Assembly: GCA_025800395.1 (NCBI GenBank)
Contig: JAOXRU010000012.1
Location: 62,001-126,000, forward strand
Source: Flavobacteriaceae bacterium
Lineage (GTDB): Bacteria; Bacteroidota; Bacteroidia; Flavobacteriales; Flavobacteriaceae
DNA length: 64,000 nucleotides
Reading direction: 5' to 3'
Shown here: positions 17,319-26,337 of the stretch, in pieces
Layout: every line of letters starts with the position of its first letter
How positions within the stretch are numbered: position 1 is the first letter of the stretch
Position numbers and translations under genes: made by a program
The notes under the pieces: model-generated
Seen by the model: only the letters and a program-made list of their open reading frames with translations
Databases searched by the model: none
What the model was told of the DNA's origin: nothing

Positions 17319-17393
17319 TTATAATATCCAGAATTCCGGAGGTGTCCTATAGACAGTCCAATTGCGCTTCGAAATATTATAAATTTGTTTCAT
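17319..17393 (-). CDS. Putative 24-residue leader peptide of the MFS gene
   Basis: ATG at 17393 to TAA at 17319-17321 encodes 24 residues starting MKQIYNIS and ending PPEFWIL. It holds two Trp, two Tyr and one Phe, and a Pro-Pro pair near the end, a context where ribosomes tend to pause. The stop codon overlaps the left arm of a small TTATAAG/CTTATAA hairpin, and a strong terminator follows 27 bp later, just before the MFS gene. That layout resembles translation-controlled attenuators ahead of efflux or biosynthetic genes. Translation is inferred; upstream, AAAAAAAG may serve as a weak ribosome binding site. Confidence 0.5.
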   Translation of the reverse strand: MKQIYNISKRNWTVYRTPPEFWIL

Positions 17394-17477
17394 GACTTTT
17401 TTTAATTGTAATGTAAAAATAGAAAAAAAATGTACAAGACTGTTTTATTTAAAAAAAAAAAGATTTTAAGTGCTTGC

Positions 17478-17864
17478 TTATAGTGAGTTAGGGAGTTGTT
17501 TGCTAAGCCATATTCCCAACCATACAGCAAGTAAACCTATGGTGATGCTCAATATCAAATAAGCAGCAAACCAAATAAATTGTTGGTTTTTTAGCAGTTC
17601 TATTTTTTCATAAGCAAAAGAAGAAAATGTGGTAAAGCCTCCGCAAAATCCGGTAACTAGGAGTAGCATATATTGTTGGTTCCAATTGCTGTATTTAGCA
17701 CTGATGCCAAACAAAAAACCTATTAAAAGAGATCCAGTAAAGTTGACGGTAAAAGTACCTATGGGAAAAGGGTGCTGATGTTGCTGCTGTATCCATTTGG
17801 ATAATAAAAACCGACAGGCACTACCAAATCCGCCTCCTATAAATACCAATAGTAAATGCTTCAA
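17478..17864 (-). CDS. crcB: Fluoride exporter CrcB/Fluc
   Basis: 128 residues if translation begins at TTG 17864 (LKHLLLVFIGGGFGSACRF), which gives the normal family length. The upstream ATG at 17939 adds an unlikely hydrophobic extension. Four membrane spans and the family motifs are present: GGGFGSACRFLLS, GTFTVNFTGSLLIGFL with the pore Asn, and GFCGGFTTFSSFAYE with the phenylalanine box. Dimers form a fluoride channel in the inner membrane. I looked for a fluoride riboswitch upstream and saw none. Confidence 0.9.
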   Translation of the reverse strand: MKHLLLVFIGGGFGSACRFLLSKWIQQQHQHPFPIGTFTVNFTGSLLIGFLFGISAKYSNWNQQYMLLLVTGFCGGFTTFSSFAYEKIELLKNQQFIWFAAYLILSITIGLLAVWLGIWLSKQLPNSL

Positions 17865-17965
17865 AATATATATTTTCTGATTATAAAAGTAATCAAAAAA
17901 AATAGGGAATTTAAAGAGGTTAAGAAAACTTGTGCACAAGGGACAAACAAATGCTAAAGATCAAA

Positions 17966-18148
17966 TTATACAGCCTTTTTGTAGGTAGGCAGGGAATTTG
18001 TAGAATCTTTTAACTTGATTTTGTTTGCGTTTTTCAGAATGTAGCTCTTGGATTCTCTTACTTCTCTTTTAGTTTTATTTACATTGAAAAGTAGCAGAAC
18101 TCCATTGACGGCCACTAACCCCAACAGGATTGAAAAAAATGTTACCAT
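17966..18148 (-). CDS. Small single-span membrane protein
   Basis: 60 residues: an N-terminal membrane segment, FFSILLGLVAVNGVLLLF, then a basic, Lys/Arg-rich cytoplasmic-type tail. It has an ATG and no competing frame. No family was recognised. It lies 26 bp upstream of the longest possible crcB frame and may share its transcript. Confidence 0.45.
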   Translation of the reverse strand: MVTFFSILLGLVAVNGVLLLFNVNKTKREVRESKSYILKNANKIKLKDSTNSLPTYKKAV

Positions 18149-18285
18149 TGCTTATAATTTAAAATACCACATTACAAATGTAAGCTATTTACGATAATAA
18201 ATTGCCTTTCAACGGGGATTTTGTTGTGAAAATCGATGATTATGTGGTCATATAGAAAATAAGAGGCTTGAATGAGGATTGTTGG

Positions 18286-18474
18286 TTAGGAATTTAACTG
18301 GTTCTTTAGAAGGAAAAGTCCTAGGACAAACAAAACAAATCCTACGAGTACCCATTTTGCACCTTTGTAGTTCTTGGTATGTAACTTTTTATCCTTTCTA
18401 TAGCTAAGAATCATGATGATAGTAAAAGCAATAATAAAGAAAATTGCGAAAGTCTTTTGCCCAGGAGTAAACAT
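18286..18474 (-). CDS. Small two-span membrane protein
   Basis: 62 residues with two hydrophobic segments, KTFAIFFIIAFTIIMIL and WVLVGFVLFVLGLFLL, separated by a Lys-rich loop (YRKDKKLHTKNYKGAK). The pattern is clean and the start is an ATG. Its family seems common in Flavobacteriia from memory, without a known role. Divergent from the NTP pyrophosphohydrolase gene 39 bp away. Confidence 0.6.
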   Translation of the reverse strand: MFTPGQKTFAIFFIIAFTIIMILSYRKDKKLHTKNYKGAKWVLVGFVLFVLGLFLLKNQLNS

Positions 18475-18513
18475 AGTTTTATTTTTAGGTGCAAATATAA
18501 TCCAAAATAGAAA

Positions 18514-18900
18514 ATGAAAAGAAAATTAGCAGCGGTTAAAGAGTTTCACAAGGCATTTGGTTTAGGGATAAATCAGCAGCCAACTGTAAAGTTGTCGAAA
18601 GAGACCTTGGCTTTACGTTTTAAATTAATGGCAGAAGAAAATGAAGAATATTTGGAGGCTGCTGAAGATGGTGATTTGGTAGAAGTTGCCGATGCCCTTG
18701 GAGATATGCTATACATTTTGTGCGGAACTATTTTGGAGCATGGCATGCAACATAAAATAGAAGAGGTGTTTGAAGAAATACAAAAAAGCAATATGAGTAA
18801 GCTTGGTGCCGATGGGAAACCAATTTATCGCGAGGATGGTAAGGTGATGAAAGGCCCCAATTATTTTAAACCAGATATCGCTAAAATTTTGAGAAATTAA
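18514..18900 (+). CDS. MazG-like nucleoside triphosphate pyrophosphohydrolase
   Basis: 128 residues of the all-alpha NTP-pyrophosphohydrolase superfamily. The Mg-binding signature is split as usual: EENEEYLEA (about 48-56) and EVADALGDMLYIL (about 67-79), the ExxE...ExxD ligands. The C-terminus (SNMSKLGADGKPIYREDGKVMKGPNY) is a feature of the phage/eukaryote-type HisE-like subgroup. It should hydrolyse NTPs or dNTPs to NMP and pyrophosphate, perhaps to clear damaged nucleotides. Converges on guaB over a shared terminator. Confidence 0.85.
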   Translation: MKRKLAAVKEFHKAFGLGINQQPTVKLSKETLALRFKLMAEENEEYLEAAEDGDLVEVADALGDMLYILCGTILEHGMQHKIEEVFEEIQKSNMSKLGADGKPIYREDGKVMKGPNYFKPDIAKILRN

Positions 18901-18908
18901 GGCATAAA

Positions 18909-18940
18909 AAAACCGCTATCTCTGAAAAGGTAACGGTTTT
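18909..18940. terminator. Shared terminator between the MazG-like gene and guaB
   Basis: AAAACCG (18909-18915) pairs with CGGTTTT (18934-18940), with partial pairing inside the 18-nt interval. A and T runs on both sides fit a bidirectional terminator for the two converging genes. Confidence 0.6.
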
Positions 18941-18961
18941 GAATAAATATATAATTAGATT

Positions 18962-20434
18962 TTATCTACTATAATTAGGTGCTTCTTTGGTGATGGTTAC
19001 ATTGTGTGGGTGGCTTTCTTTGATGCCGCTAGCGGTTATTTTTATAAACTGTGCTTTCTCTTTTAAAGTGGCAATGTTTTTGGATCCACAGTAGCCCATA
19101 CCTGCGCGTAGGCCACCGACAAATTGGTGAATGCTCTCTACCAATTCTCCTTTGTAAGGAACGCGTCCTACGATACCTTCTGGTACCAATTTTTTGATAT
19201 CATCTTCCACATCTTGAAAATAGCGATCTTTACTTCCTTTTTTCATGGCTTCTACGCTACCCATTCCTCTATAAGATTTGAACTTTCTTCCTTCGTAGAT
19301 GATGGTTTCTCCTGGCGATTCTTTGGTTCCTGCCAATAGGGAGCCTAGCATCACACAATCTGCTCCAGCGGCTAGAGCTTTTGGAATGTCTCCTGTATAG
19401 CGTATACCACCATCTGCAATTACAGGTACACCAGATCCTTTGATAGCTTCGGCTACTTCCAATACGGCAGAAAACTGAGGGAACCCGACTCCAGCAACTA
19501 TACGTGTGGTACAGATAGAACCTGGTCCAATACCTACTTTTACCGCATCTGCACCAGCGTCTACCAAGTATTGCGCTGCTGCTGCAGTTGCTATATTTCC
19601 AACAACGATATCCAATTTTGGATATCGTTTTTTAACAGATTGTAAAACATTCACTACTCCTGCGGTATGGCCATGAGCAGTATCAATTACAATAGCATCT
19701 ACACCAGCATTTACCAATGCTGTTGCTCTTTCTATGGAATCTCCTGTAACCCCTATTGCTGCAGCCACTCTCAATCGGCCAAAAGAATCTTTGTTTGCTT
19801 GTGGTTTTAAAGTAAGCTTGGTAATGTCTCTAAAAGTGATCAATCCGATGAGCTTGTTGTCATTGGATACTACTGGAAGCTTTTCAATTTTATTTTCTTG
19901 TAAAATCCCTTCAGCATCTTTGAGCGATGTTCCTTCTGCTGCAGTTACCAAATTGTCACTAGTCATGACTTCAATTATTGGGCGCTCGCTATTTTTTTCA
20001 AATCGCAAATCTCTATTGGTAACGATTCCCTTCAAAAAACCTTCGTTATCTACCACGGGTATACCGCCGATACGGTGTTCGCGCATACAGGCATTTGCAT
20101 CTTTTACCTTAGCATCTAATGGTAAGGTGACAGGATCGATTATCATACCGCTTTCTGCTCGCTTTACTTTGCGGACCTTCAGGGCTTGCTTTTCAATGCT
20201 CATATTCTTGTGAAGGACTCCTATACCTCCTTCTCGTGCCATGGCAATAGCCATGCGACTTTCTGTAACGGTGTCCATGGCTGCAGAAACCATAGGAACA
20301 TTTATAGTAATATTTCTTGTGAATTTGGATTGGATGGAAACTTCTCTAGGAAGAACCTCCGAATATGCCGGTACGAGTAAGACGTCGTCGTAGGTGAGTC
20401 CTTCGCCCAAAATTTTGTTGGTGTGTGCAATCAT
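18962..20434 (-). CDS. guaB: IMP dehydrogenase
   Basis: 490 residues. It oxidises IMP to XMP with NAD+, the committed step of GMP synthesis. The TIM barrel is interrupted by two CBS domains (about residues 95-210; [13 protein letters not shown] and [15 protein letters not shown]). The catalytic loop [11 protein letters not shown] holds Cys308; [17 protein letters not shown] and [10 protein letters not shown] complete the active site and flap. The longer frame to 20455 overlaps a -7-like box (TATATTTG, 20457-20464, minus strand), which favours the start at 20434. Confidence 0.97.
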   Translation of the reverse strand: MIAHTNKILGEGLTYDDVLLVPAYSEVLPREVSIQSKFTRNITINVPMVSAAMDTVTESRMAIAMAREGGIGVLHKNMSIEKQALKVRKVKRAESGMIIDPVTLPLDAKVKDANACMREHRIGGIPVVDNEGFLKGIVTNRDLRFEKNSERPIIEVMTSDNLVTAAEGTSLKDAEGILQENKIEKLPVVSNDNKLIGLITFRDITKLTLKPQANKDSFGRLRVAAAIGVTGDSIERATALVNAGVDAIVIDTAHGHTAGVVNVLQSVKKRYPKLDIVVGNIATAAAAQYLVDAGADAVKVGIGPGSICTTRIVAGVGFPQFSAVLEVAEAIKGSGVPVIADGGIRYTGDIPKALAAGADCVMLGSLLAGTKESPGETIIYEGRKFKSYRGMGSVEAMKKGSKDRYFQDVEDDIKKLVPEGIVGRVPYKGELVESIHQFVGGLRAGMGYCGSKNIATLKEKAQFIKITASGIKESHPHNVTITKEAPNYSR

Positions 20435-20869
20435 GCCTTTATGGATTAATTGCATGCAAATATACGTTATTTCTCCATATAGAATGGAAGTTTGTGGTTT
20501 AGTTGCCTAAATTTAACGTTCCCTTTATGCCGTTTTACGAAAATGAACTGCAAAATGAAAGTGGACAATTTTTGCAATTGTGTTTTTTGGGTTTTTTGTA
20601 TTTTTCGCAACAGTTTGTTTTTAAGCGTTTAGGTTTGTTCTGAGGAACATAACAGAGCACAAAACCATAAACTAAAATAAGACTGCTATTTACCATGAGT
20701 CGTTTGCTTCTAAGTATAAGACAAAGCCTAAACTGTATCCGTCATCTTATCGAAAGAAGGATGGGTAGGGTTTGTGCAAATTTATTTAAATTAATTAAAA
20801 ATAAGAAGAAATAGATGCAAATTTTTAACTCTTATAAGGGGAGTCACTAAAATTATGTTAGAATTAGAC
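20435..20869. other. Intergenic region upstream of guaB
   Basis: A TATATTTG -7-type element for guaB lies on the minus strand at 20457-20464; no clear TTG partner is seen. A 39-codon plus-strand frame at 20695-20814 (Arg/Lys-rich) and an overlapping frame read partly like protein but have no recognisable relatives. Otherwise empty. Confidence 0.45.
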
Positions 20870-21736
20870 CTAATGATAACAGCCAAAAATTTTAGAAGCT
20901 TCGTTGTAAGCACTTTCAAATTTTAGAGGATGCACTCCGGTCTGTGTTTGTTGTTGGGTGCAATAGGATAATACTTTTTCCATGGGCATATTGCCTACCA
21001 ATTGGTCTTTTGCCATCGGACAGCCACCAAAACCTTGTATAGCCCCATCAAAACGTCGGCAACCTGCTTTATAGGCTGCATCTATTTTTTCATACCATGT
21101 ACTAGGGTTGGTATGCAGATGGGCGCCAAATTCTATTGCGGGGTATAAGGGGATGATATTGGAAAACAAATAATCTATAATATCTGGCGTGGAAGAACCA
21201 ATGGTGTCGGACAATGACAAGATTTTTACACCCATCTTGGCGAGTTTTTCCGTCCATTCTGATACAATTTCCACATCCCATGGATCGCCATATGGATTGC
21301 CAAAACCCATAGATATGTAGGTTACCACTTCTTTGTTGTGTTGGTAAGCCAATTCCAAAATGTCTTGCAAAATGGCTACGGATTGGGTTATTGTTTTATG
21401 CGTGTTGCGCATTTGAAAATTCTCCGATATAGAAAAAGGGTATCCTAGGTATTGAATTTCCTTATGTGCTACTGCGGATTGCGCTCCGCGAAAATTGGCA
21501 ACTATGGCAAGTAATTTGCTATTGGTTTTTGTCAAATCCAAGCCTGCAAGTACCTCCGCAGTATCCTGCATTTGAGGGATAGCTTTCGGACTTACAAAAC
21601 TGCCGAAGTCTACAGTGTCAAAGCCACAATTGAGTATGGATTGGATGTATAGTGTTTTTTTTGCAGTGGGAATAATAGTTTTAATTCCCTGCATTGCATC
21701 TCTAGGACATTCTATAAGTTTTACTTTTTGTGCCAT
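20870..21736 (-). CDS. Hydroxymethylglutaryl-CoA lyase family protein
   Basis: 288 residues starting MAQKVKLIECPRDAMQGIK. The HMGL-like TIM barrel has its first-strand Arg-Asp pair (CPRDAMQ in place of the classic GPRDGLQ) and the C-terminal signature GFGGCPMAKDQLVGNMP with the catalytic-loop cysteine. HMG-CoA lyase splits HMG-CoA to acetoacetate and acetyl-CoA in leucine breakdown. Related lyases use other substrates, so the name is at family level. It is the last gene in a run with LysE, a kinase-like gene and pyrD. The open frame to 21766 overlaps LysE and is not used. Confidence 0.85.
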   Translation of the reverse strand: MAQKVKLIECPRDAMQGIKTIIPTAKKTLYIQSILNCGFDTVDFGSFVSPKAIPQMQDTAEVLAGLDLTKTNSKLLAIVANFRGAQSAVAHKEIQYLGYPFSISENFQMRNTHKTITQSVAILQDILELAYQHNKEVVTYISMGFGNPYGDPWDVEIVSEWTEKLAKMGVKILSLSDTIGSSTPDIIDYLFSNIIPLYPAIEFGAHLHTNPSTWYEKIDAAYKAGCRRFDGAIQGFGGCPMAKDQLVGNMPMEKVLSYCTQQQTQTGVHPLKFESAYNEASKIFGCYH

Positions 21737-21762
21737 ATTAAACACAAATTTAAAGTAAAAAA

Positions 21763-22380
21763 TCACATCAATATAAAAACTGCGATTCCAATTAGTACCA
21801 GAATTTGTATCCAGGACATAAATAACTGAAATCCTCGGTGGTTTTTAATATAAGATGCCAGATGATCTGCCAAAAAACTTACCCCTAAAAAAATGCTAAA
21901 AGCCTGAATCATAAATAAGCCGCCTAGAATGATAAATTGTAAGGCAGTAGGCCATTGGTCGTGGAACTGAAATCCGGGAAAAAAAGCAAGAAAAAAAATG
22001 GTAACCTTGGGATTGAGGATATTCATAATGAATCCTTCTTTGAAAAGTGCCTTTTGAGACTTGTTTTTTACTTCTTGAGATGTGTTTATAACATCTTTTC
22101 GGTGTTGGTAGTTTTTGAGTGCCAAAAAAAGGAGGTAAGCTGCGCCTAGATATTGTATGCTGCTAAGTAAGATGGGTGATTGGGAAATGATGCTTCCTAG
22201 GCCAAAAGCTACCACCATGGTGTGTATGACAATACCGCATACAAGTCCTGCGGAAAGCGCAAAACCACTTTTTTTTCCGTTTCTCAGACTTTGGGTAAGT
22301 ACATAAATAATATCGGGCCCTGGGGCAAGGGTCAATATAGAGGAAGCGACTAAAAAAGAAAAAAGTATTTCTATCTTCAC
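21763..22380 (-). CDS. LysE/RhtB family amino-acid exporter
   Basis: 205 residues, six hydrophobic segments. The first spans and loop carry the family motif LAPGPDIIYVLTQSLRNGKKSGFALSAGLV, then GSIISQSPILLSSIQYLGAAYLLFLALK. MNILNPKVTIFFLAFFPGF is the typical TM4 region. Such proteins export lysine, threonine, homoserine or related metabolites across the inner membrane. Substrate unknown. It starts 3 bp after the upstream kinase-like gene, implying co-transcription. Confidence 0.88.
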   Translation of the reverse strand: MKIEILFSFLVASSILTLAPGPDIIYVLTQSLRNGKKSGFALSAGLVCGIVIHTMVVAFGLGSIISQSPILLSSIQYLGAAYLLFLALKNYQHRKDVINTSQEVKNKSQKALFKEGFIMNILNPKVTIFFLAFFPGFQFHDQWPTALQFIILGGLFMIQAFSIFLGVSFLADHLASYIKNHRGFQLFMSWIQILVLIGIAVFILM

Positions 22381-22383
22381 CTA

Positions 22384-23205
22384 TTACATTTTTGGTAATT
22401 GCAGGCTAAAAATAAGCATTTCTTCGTTTTTCTCTTCTAGTCGCAAAGCACCACCTACATCTTCCAATAGCTTTTTGCTGATAATATAATTGACGCTAGA
22501 TTTTATTTTGTGTAGGGTATCTACTTTGGTCAACCGTGGTCCCACTATGGTATTATTGACTTGTATGGTAAAAGCATCGTTGCAAATGGCAAGGGAAATA
22601 TGAATTTCTTGGACTCCGTTTTCATGCTGTTGCATGATTTTTAGTACATTGAGCAAAGATGCTCTCAGCGCCATGCTGTCTGAATACACGTTGAGGTCGG
22701 GCATGATATGATTGATGCAGGTAATCGTGTTCGGTTGTATCTCTGGCAAAAATTCTTTTTCCACCACCTCGTTTACAAAGCTGTGAAGACTTATTTCTTG
22801 CATGAGCAGGGGGTTGTCTTCCTTTAGGTTATTGGACCAGTCTACAAAATGCTCCATCTTGCCTTTGAGCTCCAGCATTTCTTGGTTTACAAATTCGATA
22901 TCGGTATACACCTTGGCATGCTCTATTTCGTCGATTTTGTGCTCCAATTTTTGAAGTGTCTTCATGGTTTTATACAAGGGTAAGGCGATTTCGGTATGCA
23001 ACAAACTACAGGTTTGTGCTCTAGAAGTCTCTCTCTCCATTAGCTTATTCGTTTTTTCTCTCAGGTCCAATTGTAGTTTGCGAACCAAATCTATATAATG
23101 TTCTTTGTTCTTTTTTAATTGCCACCTGGTATACGCAATGTATAGCAATAGACATAAACTGATCACGCTAAGTGCATTGATCGCCACAACAGAATTTACT
23201 ATCAT
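22384..23205 (-). CDS. Membrane-anchored degenerate histidine-kinase-like protein
   Basis: 273 residues. One N-terminal membrane span (ALSVISLCLLLYIAY), a coiled coil (about 30-70), a segment resembling a DHp helix (SLLHTEIALPLYKTMKTL, with a His where HELRTPL kinases have theirs), a second helix, and a C-terminal domain shaped like HATPase_c (RASLLNVLKIM in the N-box position). The glycine-rich ATP boxes are not recognisable: VNNTIVGPRL stands where DDGxGI would be. It may be a pseudokinase or scaffold. It sits between pyrD and lysE, with no response regulator nearby. Confidence 0.6.
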   Translation of the reverse strand: MIVNSVVAINALSVISLCLLLYIAYTRWQLKKNKEHYIDLVRKLQLDLREKTNKLMERETSRAQTCSLLHTEIALPLYKTMKTLQKLEHKIDEIEHAKVYTDIEFVNQEMLELKGKMEHFVDWSNNLKEDNPLLMQEISLHSFVNEVVEKEFLPEIQPNTITCINHIMPDLNVYSDSMALRASLLNVLKIMQQHENGVQEIHISLAICNDAFTIQVNNTIVGPRLTKVDTLHKIKSSVNYIISKKLLEDVGGALRLEEKNEEMLIFSLQLPKM

Positions 23206-23260
23206 AATAATGATATTAAAAGTTTGTAAAAAATGTTGAGGTCAGATAAGAACTTGTTTT

Positions 23261-24277
23261 TTAAGCTTTTATCAGTGCTTTGTTGATGTTTTTTATCAAA
23301 CGGGGACCCTCGTATACAAAACCTGTGTATAGCTGTACTAGGCTGGCACCTGCTTCCAGTTTTTCTATAGCGTCCTCGGCCGAATAAATACCTCCAACTC
23401 CTATTATGGGAATGGAAGCATTGCTGTGTTTTGTGATAAATCTAATTATTTCTGTGGACTTTTGCTCTAAAGGTTTACCACTAAGTCCACCAATCTCTTT
23501 TTTATTCGTTGAATGCAACCCGTCCCTACCAATGGTGGTATTGGTCGCAATAAGTCCATCCGTTTTGCTGATTTTTACAATGTCGATGATGTCCAATAGC
23601 TGTGCTTGGTTTAAGTCGGGTGCGATTTTCAATAATATCGGCTTTGGGTTTTCCATGGTCTGGTTGCGCTCTTGCAAACTCATCAACAGCTTGGTTAAGG
23701 GTTCTTTGTCTTGTAAGGCTCTAAGATTGGGGGTGTTGGGAGAACTGACGTTTACTACAAAATAATCGACATGCTCGTACAAGGCATCAAAACATATCAA
23801 ATAATCCGTAGTGGCTTCTTCGTTGGGAGTGATTTTGTTTTTTCCGATATTTCCACCGATGAGAACTCCTTTGTTTTTCTTCAGACGTTCTACCGCCTGA
23901 ATTACACCACCATTGTTGAAGCCCATTCTATTGATAATAGCTTGGTCTTCGGTAAGGCGAAACAAGCGTTTTTTGGGATTTCCCTCCTGAGGCTTGGGGG
24001 TAAGTGTGCCTATTTCTATGAAACCAAAACCAAAATTGGACAATTCCTGATAGAGATTGGCATCTTTGTCAAATCCAGCCGCTAAACCGACTGGGTTTTT
24101 AAATTGCAGCCCAAATACTTCACGCTCTAAAGAAGGATGCGAAACTTGCCAATATGCCCTAGTTAGATTTGCAACTCCTGGTATGGCTTGAAAAATTTTT
24201 AAGAATTTAAAAGTGAAATGATGGACTTTTTCTGGATCAAAAGAAAATAATAATGGTCGAATTAGTTGTTTGTACAT
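23261..24277 (-). CDS. pyrD: Quinone-dependent dihydroorotate dehydrogenase
   Basis: 338 residues, class 2. It oxidises dihydroorotate to orotate and passes electrons to the quinone pool at the inner membrane. The N-terminal helices (about 1-40) form the membrane and quinone entry. [25 protein letters not shown] and [12 protein letters not shown] (with the catalytic Ser of class 2) and IGVGGI line the FMN site. First gene of the minus-strand run leading to the HMGL-like gene; divergent from pepT with 56 bp between. Confidence 0.96.
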   Translation of the reverse strand: MYKQLIRPLLFSFDPEKVHHFTFKFLKIFQAIPGVANLTRAYWQVSHPSLEREVFGLQFKNPVGLAAGFDKDANLYQELSNFGFGFIEIGTLTPKPQEGNPKKRLFRLTEDQAIINRMGFNNGGVIQAVERLKKNKGVLIGGNIGKNKITPNEEATTDYLICFDALYEHVDYFVVNVSSPNTPNLRALQDKEPLTKLLMSLQERNQTMENPKPILLKIAPDLNQAQLLDIIDIVKISKTDGLIATNTTIGRDGLHSTNKKEIGGLSGKPLEQKSTEIIRFITKHSNASIPIIGVGGIYSAEDAIEKLEAGASLVQLYTGFVYEGPRLIKNINKALIKA

Positions 24278-24333
24278 CCCAAGTAGCTGTTTCCTGCAAA
24301 AATAACTTAAATTTGATGAATAATCTTTTGTAA

Positions 24334-25566
24334 ATGGATAAAAATAAACTGCTCAACCGATTTATTAGTTATGTCACTATAGATACAGAAAGTGATCCAA
24401 ATTCTTCAGCTACCCCTAGTACGGAAAAACAATGGGTTTTGGCCAATAAATTGGCTGATGAATTGCGAGAAATGGGGATGCAAAATGTGGATATAGACGA
24501 CAAGGCTTATGTGATGGCTACCCTTCCTTCCAATGTGGAGAAAGAAGTACCTACTATTGGCTTTATTGCACATTTTGATACGAGCCCCGATTTTTGTGGT
24601 GCCAATGTAAAACCGCAGCTTATCCAAAATTACGACGGGGGAGATATTGTATTAAATGCAGAAAAGAATATAGTGCTTTCTCCAGACTATTTTGAAGATT
24701 TACTCGATTATAAAGGACAGAATTTGGTGACTACCGATGGGAATACCTTGTTGGGAGCCGATGATAAGGCAGGAATAACAGAGATAATGGAAGCCATGCA
24801 ATATTTGATTTCTCATCCAGAAATACCACATGGTACAATAAAGGTTGGTTTTACACCAGATGAAGAGATCGGCAGAGGTGCCCATCATTTTGATGTAGAG
24901 AAATTTGGTGCAGATTGGGCATATACCATGGATGGTAGCCAAATAGGGGAGTTGGAATATGAAAATTTTAATGCGGCTGGAGCTACGCTTACCATCAAAG
25001 GAAAAAGTGTACACCCAGGTTATGCAAAGAATAAAATGGTAAATTCCATACAGATTGGTCAGCAATTATTGGGAATGCTGCCAACCGAGGCAGTTCCTGA
25101 GAGAACTACCAAAAAAGAAGGTTTCTATCATGTATATCAATTTGAAGGAGGGATAGAGGAAACCAAAATTTCTATGATTATAAGGGATCATGATATGCAA
25201 TTGTTTCAAGAAAAAAAGGCTTATCTGGAACAATTGGTGCAGGATTTCAATAAAAAATTTAATGACGCAGTTTCTCTACATATGGTAGATCAATATTATA
25301 ATATGCGCGAAAAAATAATCCCAGTATTTCATATAGTTGAGATAGCCGAAACTGCAATGAAAAATTTGGGAATTCAACCTGTAGTGAAAGCTATTCGCGG
25401 AGGAACAGACGGGGCACAACTCAGCTATAAAGGCCTGCCTTGTCCAAATATTTTTGCAGGAGGGCACAATTTTCATGGTAAATACGAATATGTTCCTGTT
25501 GAAAGTATGATAAAAGCAACGGCAGTAATTGTGGAAATAGCAAAGCTGACTGCACAAGAGAGGTAA
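24334..25566 (+). CDS. pepT: Peptidase T (tripeptide aminopeptidase)
   Basis: 410 residues, M20B family. It removes the N-terminal residue from tripeptides in the cytoplasm. Zinc ligands are visible in IAHFDTSPD (His), GADDKAGI (bridging Asp), [14 protein letters not shown] (catalytic Glu pair), YTMDGS (Asp) and [11 protein letters not shown] (His). The inserted dimerisation domain lies around residues 210-320. A TAAATTTG -7-type box at 24308-24315 lies 19 bp before the ATG, without an evident TTG partner. Confidence 0.95.
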   Translation: MDKNKLLNRFISYVTIDTESDPNSSATPSTEKQWVLANKLADELREMGMQNVDIDDKAYVMATLPSNVEKEVPTIGFIAHFDTSPDFCGANVKPQLIQNYDGGDIVLNAEKNIVLSPDYFEDLLDYKGQNLVTTDGNTLLGADDKAGITEIMEAMQYLISHPEIPHGTIKVGFTPDEEIGRGAHHFDVEKFGADWAYTMDGSQIGELEYENFNAAGATLTIKGKSVHPGYAKNKMVNSIQIGQQLLGMLPTEAVPERTTKKEGFYHVYQFEGGIEETKISMIIRDHDMQLFQEKKAYLEQLVQDFNKKFNDAVSLHMVDQYYNMREKIIPVFHIVEIAETAMKNLGIQPVVKAIRGGTDGAQLSYKGLPCPNIFAGGHNFHGKYEYVPVESMIKATAVIVEIAKLTAQER

Positions 25567-25694
25567 ATGCTTGAAACGATTCTCTGCTGTTGACTGGTAT
25601 TTAACGTAAGTTTTATTGAATATACCTTATTAGATTTTCATGAAATGTATCCCGAATTATGGATTTGTTTTCGAAACATTTTTTTTGCATAGGT

Positions 25695-25957
25695 ATGGAA
25701 GAAACTATAAAATGGGGTGTGCCTGTGTATACCTATAAAGGAAAAAAGTGGTATTGCTGGGCTTGTTGCAATTAGCTTGGTAAGAAGAACGGCAATTGCA
25801 TCAAGCCTTTGAAAAACTGTCTCCATACAAACACAAGGCGTATGTGGTCTATATAAATACTGGTAGGCAAGAAGCTATCAAGCGGAGTCGCTTGGAGAAA
25901 ATACTGTCGGCGATTCCAAAAGGATTTGGACTAAACGATAAATACAGAAACTGTTGA
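25695..25957 (+). pseudogene. Decayed YdeI/OmdA-DUF1801 family gene
   Basis: A frame from 25695 gives EETIKWGVPVYTYKGKK, the signature of DUF1801 proteins, then runs into stops. A second frame continues it briefly. A third frame, ending at TGA 25955-25957, encodes the classic C-terminus of YdeI-type proteins (FEKLSPYKHKAYVVYIN, EAIKRSRLEKIL, then GFGLNDKYRNC). The middle of the protein, where intact relatives have about 80-100 more residues, is missing. At least one frameshift and one deletion are needed to explain this. Family assignment rests on both ends matching from memory. Confidence 0.7.
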
Positions 25958-25997
25958 TATTTAAATTGGTGAAAGGAGCTTTAGACAAATATGAGAT

Positions 25998-26034
25998 AAA
26001 AAAAAGATCGTCCGAATAGAACGATCTTTTTTTT
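25998..26034. terminator. Strong bidirectional terminator after yajC
   Basis: AAAAAAAAGATCGT (25998-26011) pairs perfectly with ACGATCTTTTTTTT (26021-26034), a 14-bp stem with a 9-nt loop and U-tract potential in both directions. It lies 21 bp past the yajC stop codon and ends the nusB-DUF1573-yajC transcript. Confidence 0.85.
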
Positions 26035-26054
26035 GTTTGGTAATCCAAATTTCT

Positions 26055-26336
26055 TTATTTTTTCGCAGGAGTATTCAGCTTTTTGCTCATCTCCATAGAG
26101 ATAGCCGAACGTTGAAATTTTATTTTCCCAGCCATGGTTTCGATGATACAGTTGTTGTCATCTAGATCAATAATCTTACCATGCATACCACTTTTGGTAA
26201 TTACTTTATCGCCTTTCGAAAGATTGGAGGCGAATTTTTTTTCATCTTTTTGACGTTTCATTTGTGGGCGTATTATAAGGAAATAAAATACACCTAACAT
26301 CAAAATAAAGGGAGCAAATTGGTTTAATAATTCCAT
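26055..26336 (-). CDS. yajC: Preprotein translocase accessory subunit YajC
   Basis: 93 residues: an N-terminal span (QFAPFILMLGVFYFLIIRPQ) followed by the conserved MKRQKDEKKFASNLSKGDKV and ITKSGMHGKI segments of the YajC cytoplasmic domain. YajC associates with SecDF at the inner membrane. The start is 1 bp from the DUF1573 lipoprotein stop codon, so the two are co-transcribed, as in many Bacteroidota. Confidence 0.93.
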   Translation of the reverse strand: MELLNQFAPFILMLGVFYFLIIRPQMKRQKDEKKFASNLSKGDKVITKSGMHGKIIDLDDNNCIIETMAGKIKFQRSAISMEMSKKLNTPAKK

Positions 26337-26337
26337 T

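Larger units (their letters stand above)
25567..26054. other. Region between pepT and yajC holding a decayed gene
   Basis: No intact gene. The part 25695-25957 is a broken YdeI/DUF1801-type gene. The section 25620-25694 may be its eroded 5' end (a frame with YPELWICF precedes it). The remainder is AT-rich spacer up to the terminator at 25998-26034. Confidence 0.55.

Noticed and set aside
17865-18000. Fluoride riboswitch before crcB
   Set aside because: No pseudoknot-compatible GGCGATGGTG-type core could be found in the leader.
20695-20814. 39-codon Arg/Lys-rich frame upstream of guaB
   Set aside because: No relatives recognised, an overlapping frame looks equally protein-like, and there is no ribosome binding site; too weak to call.
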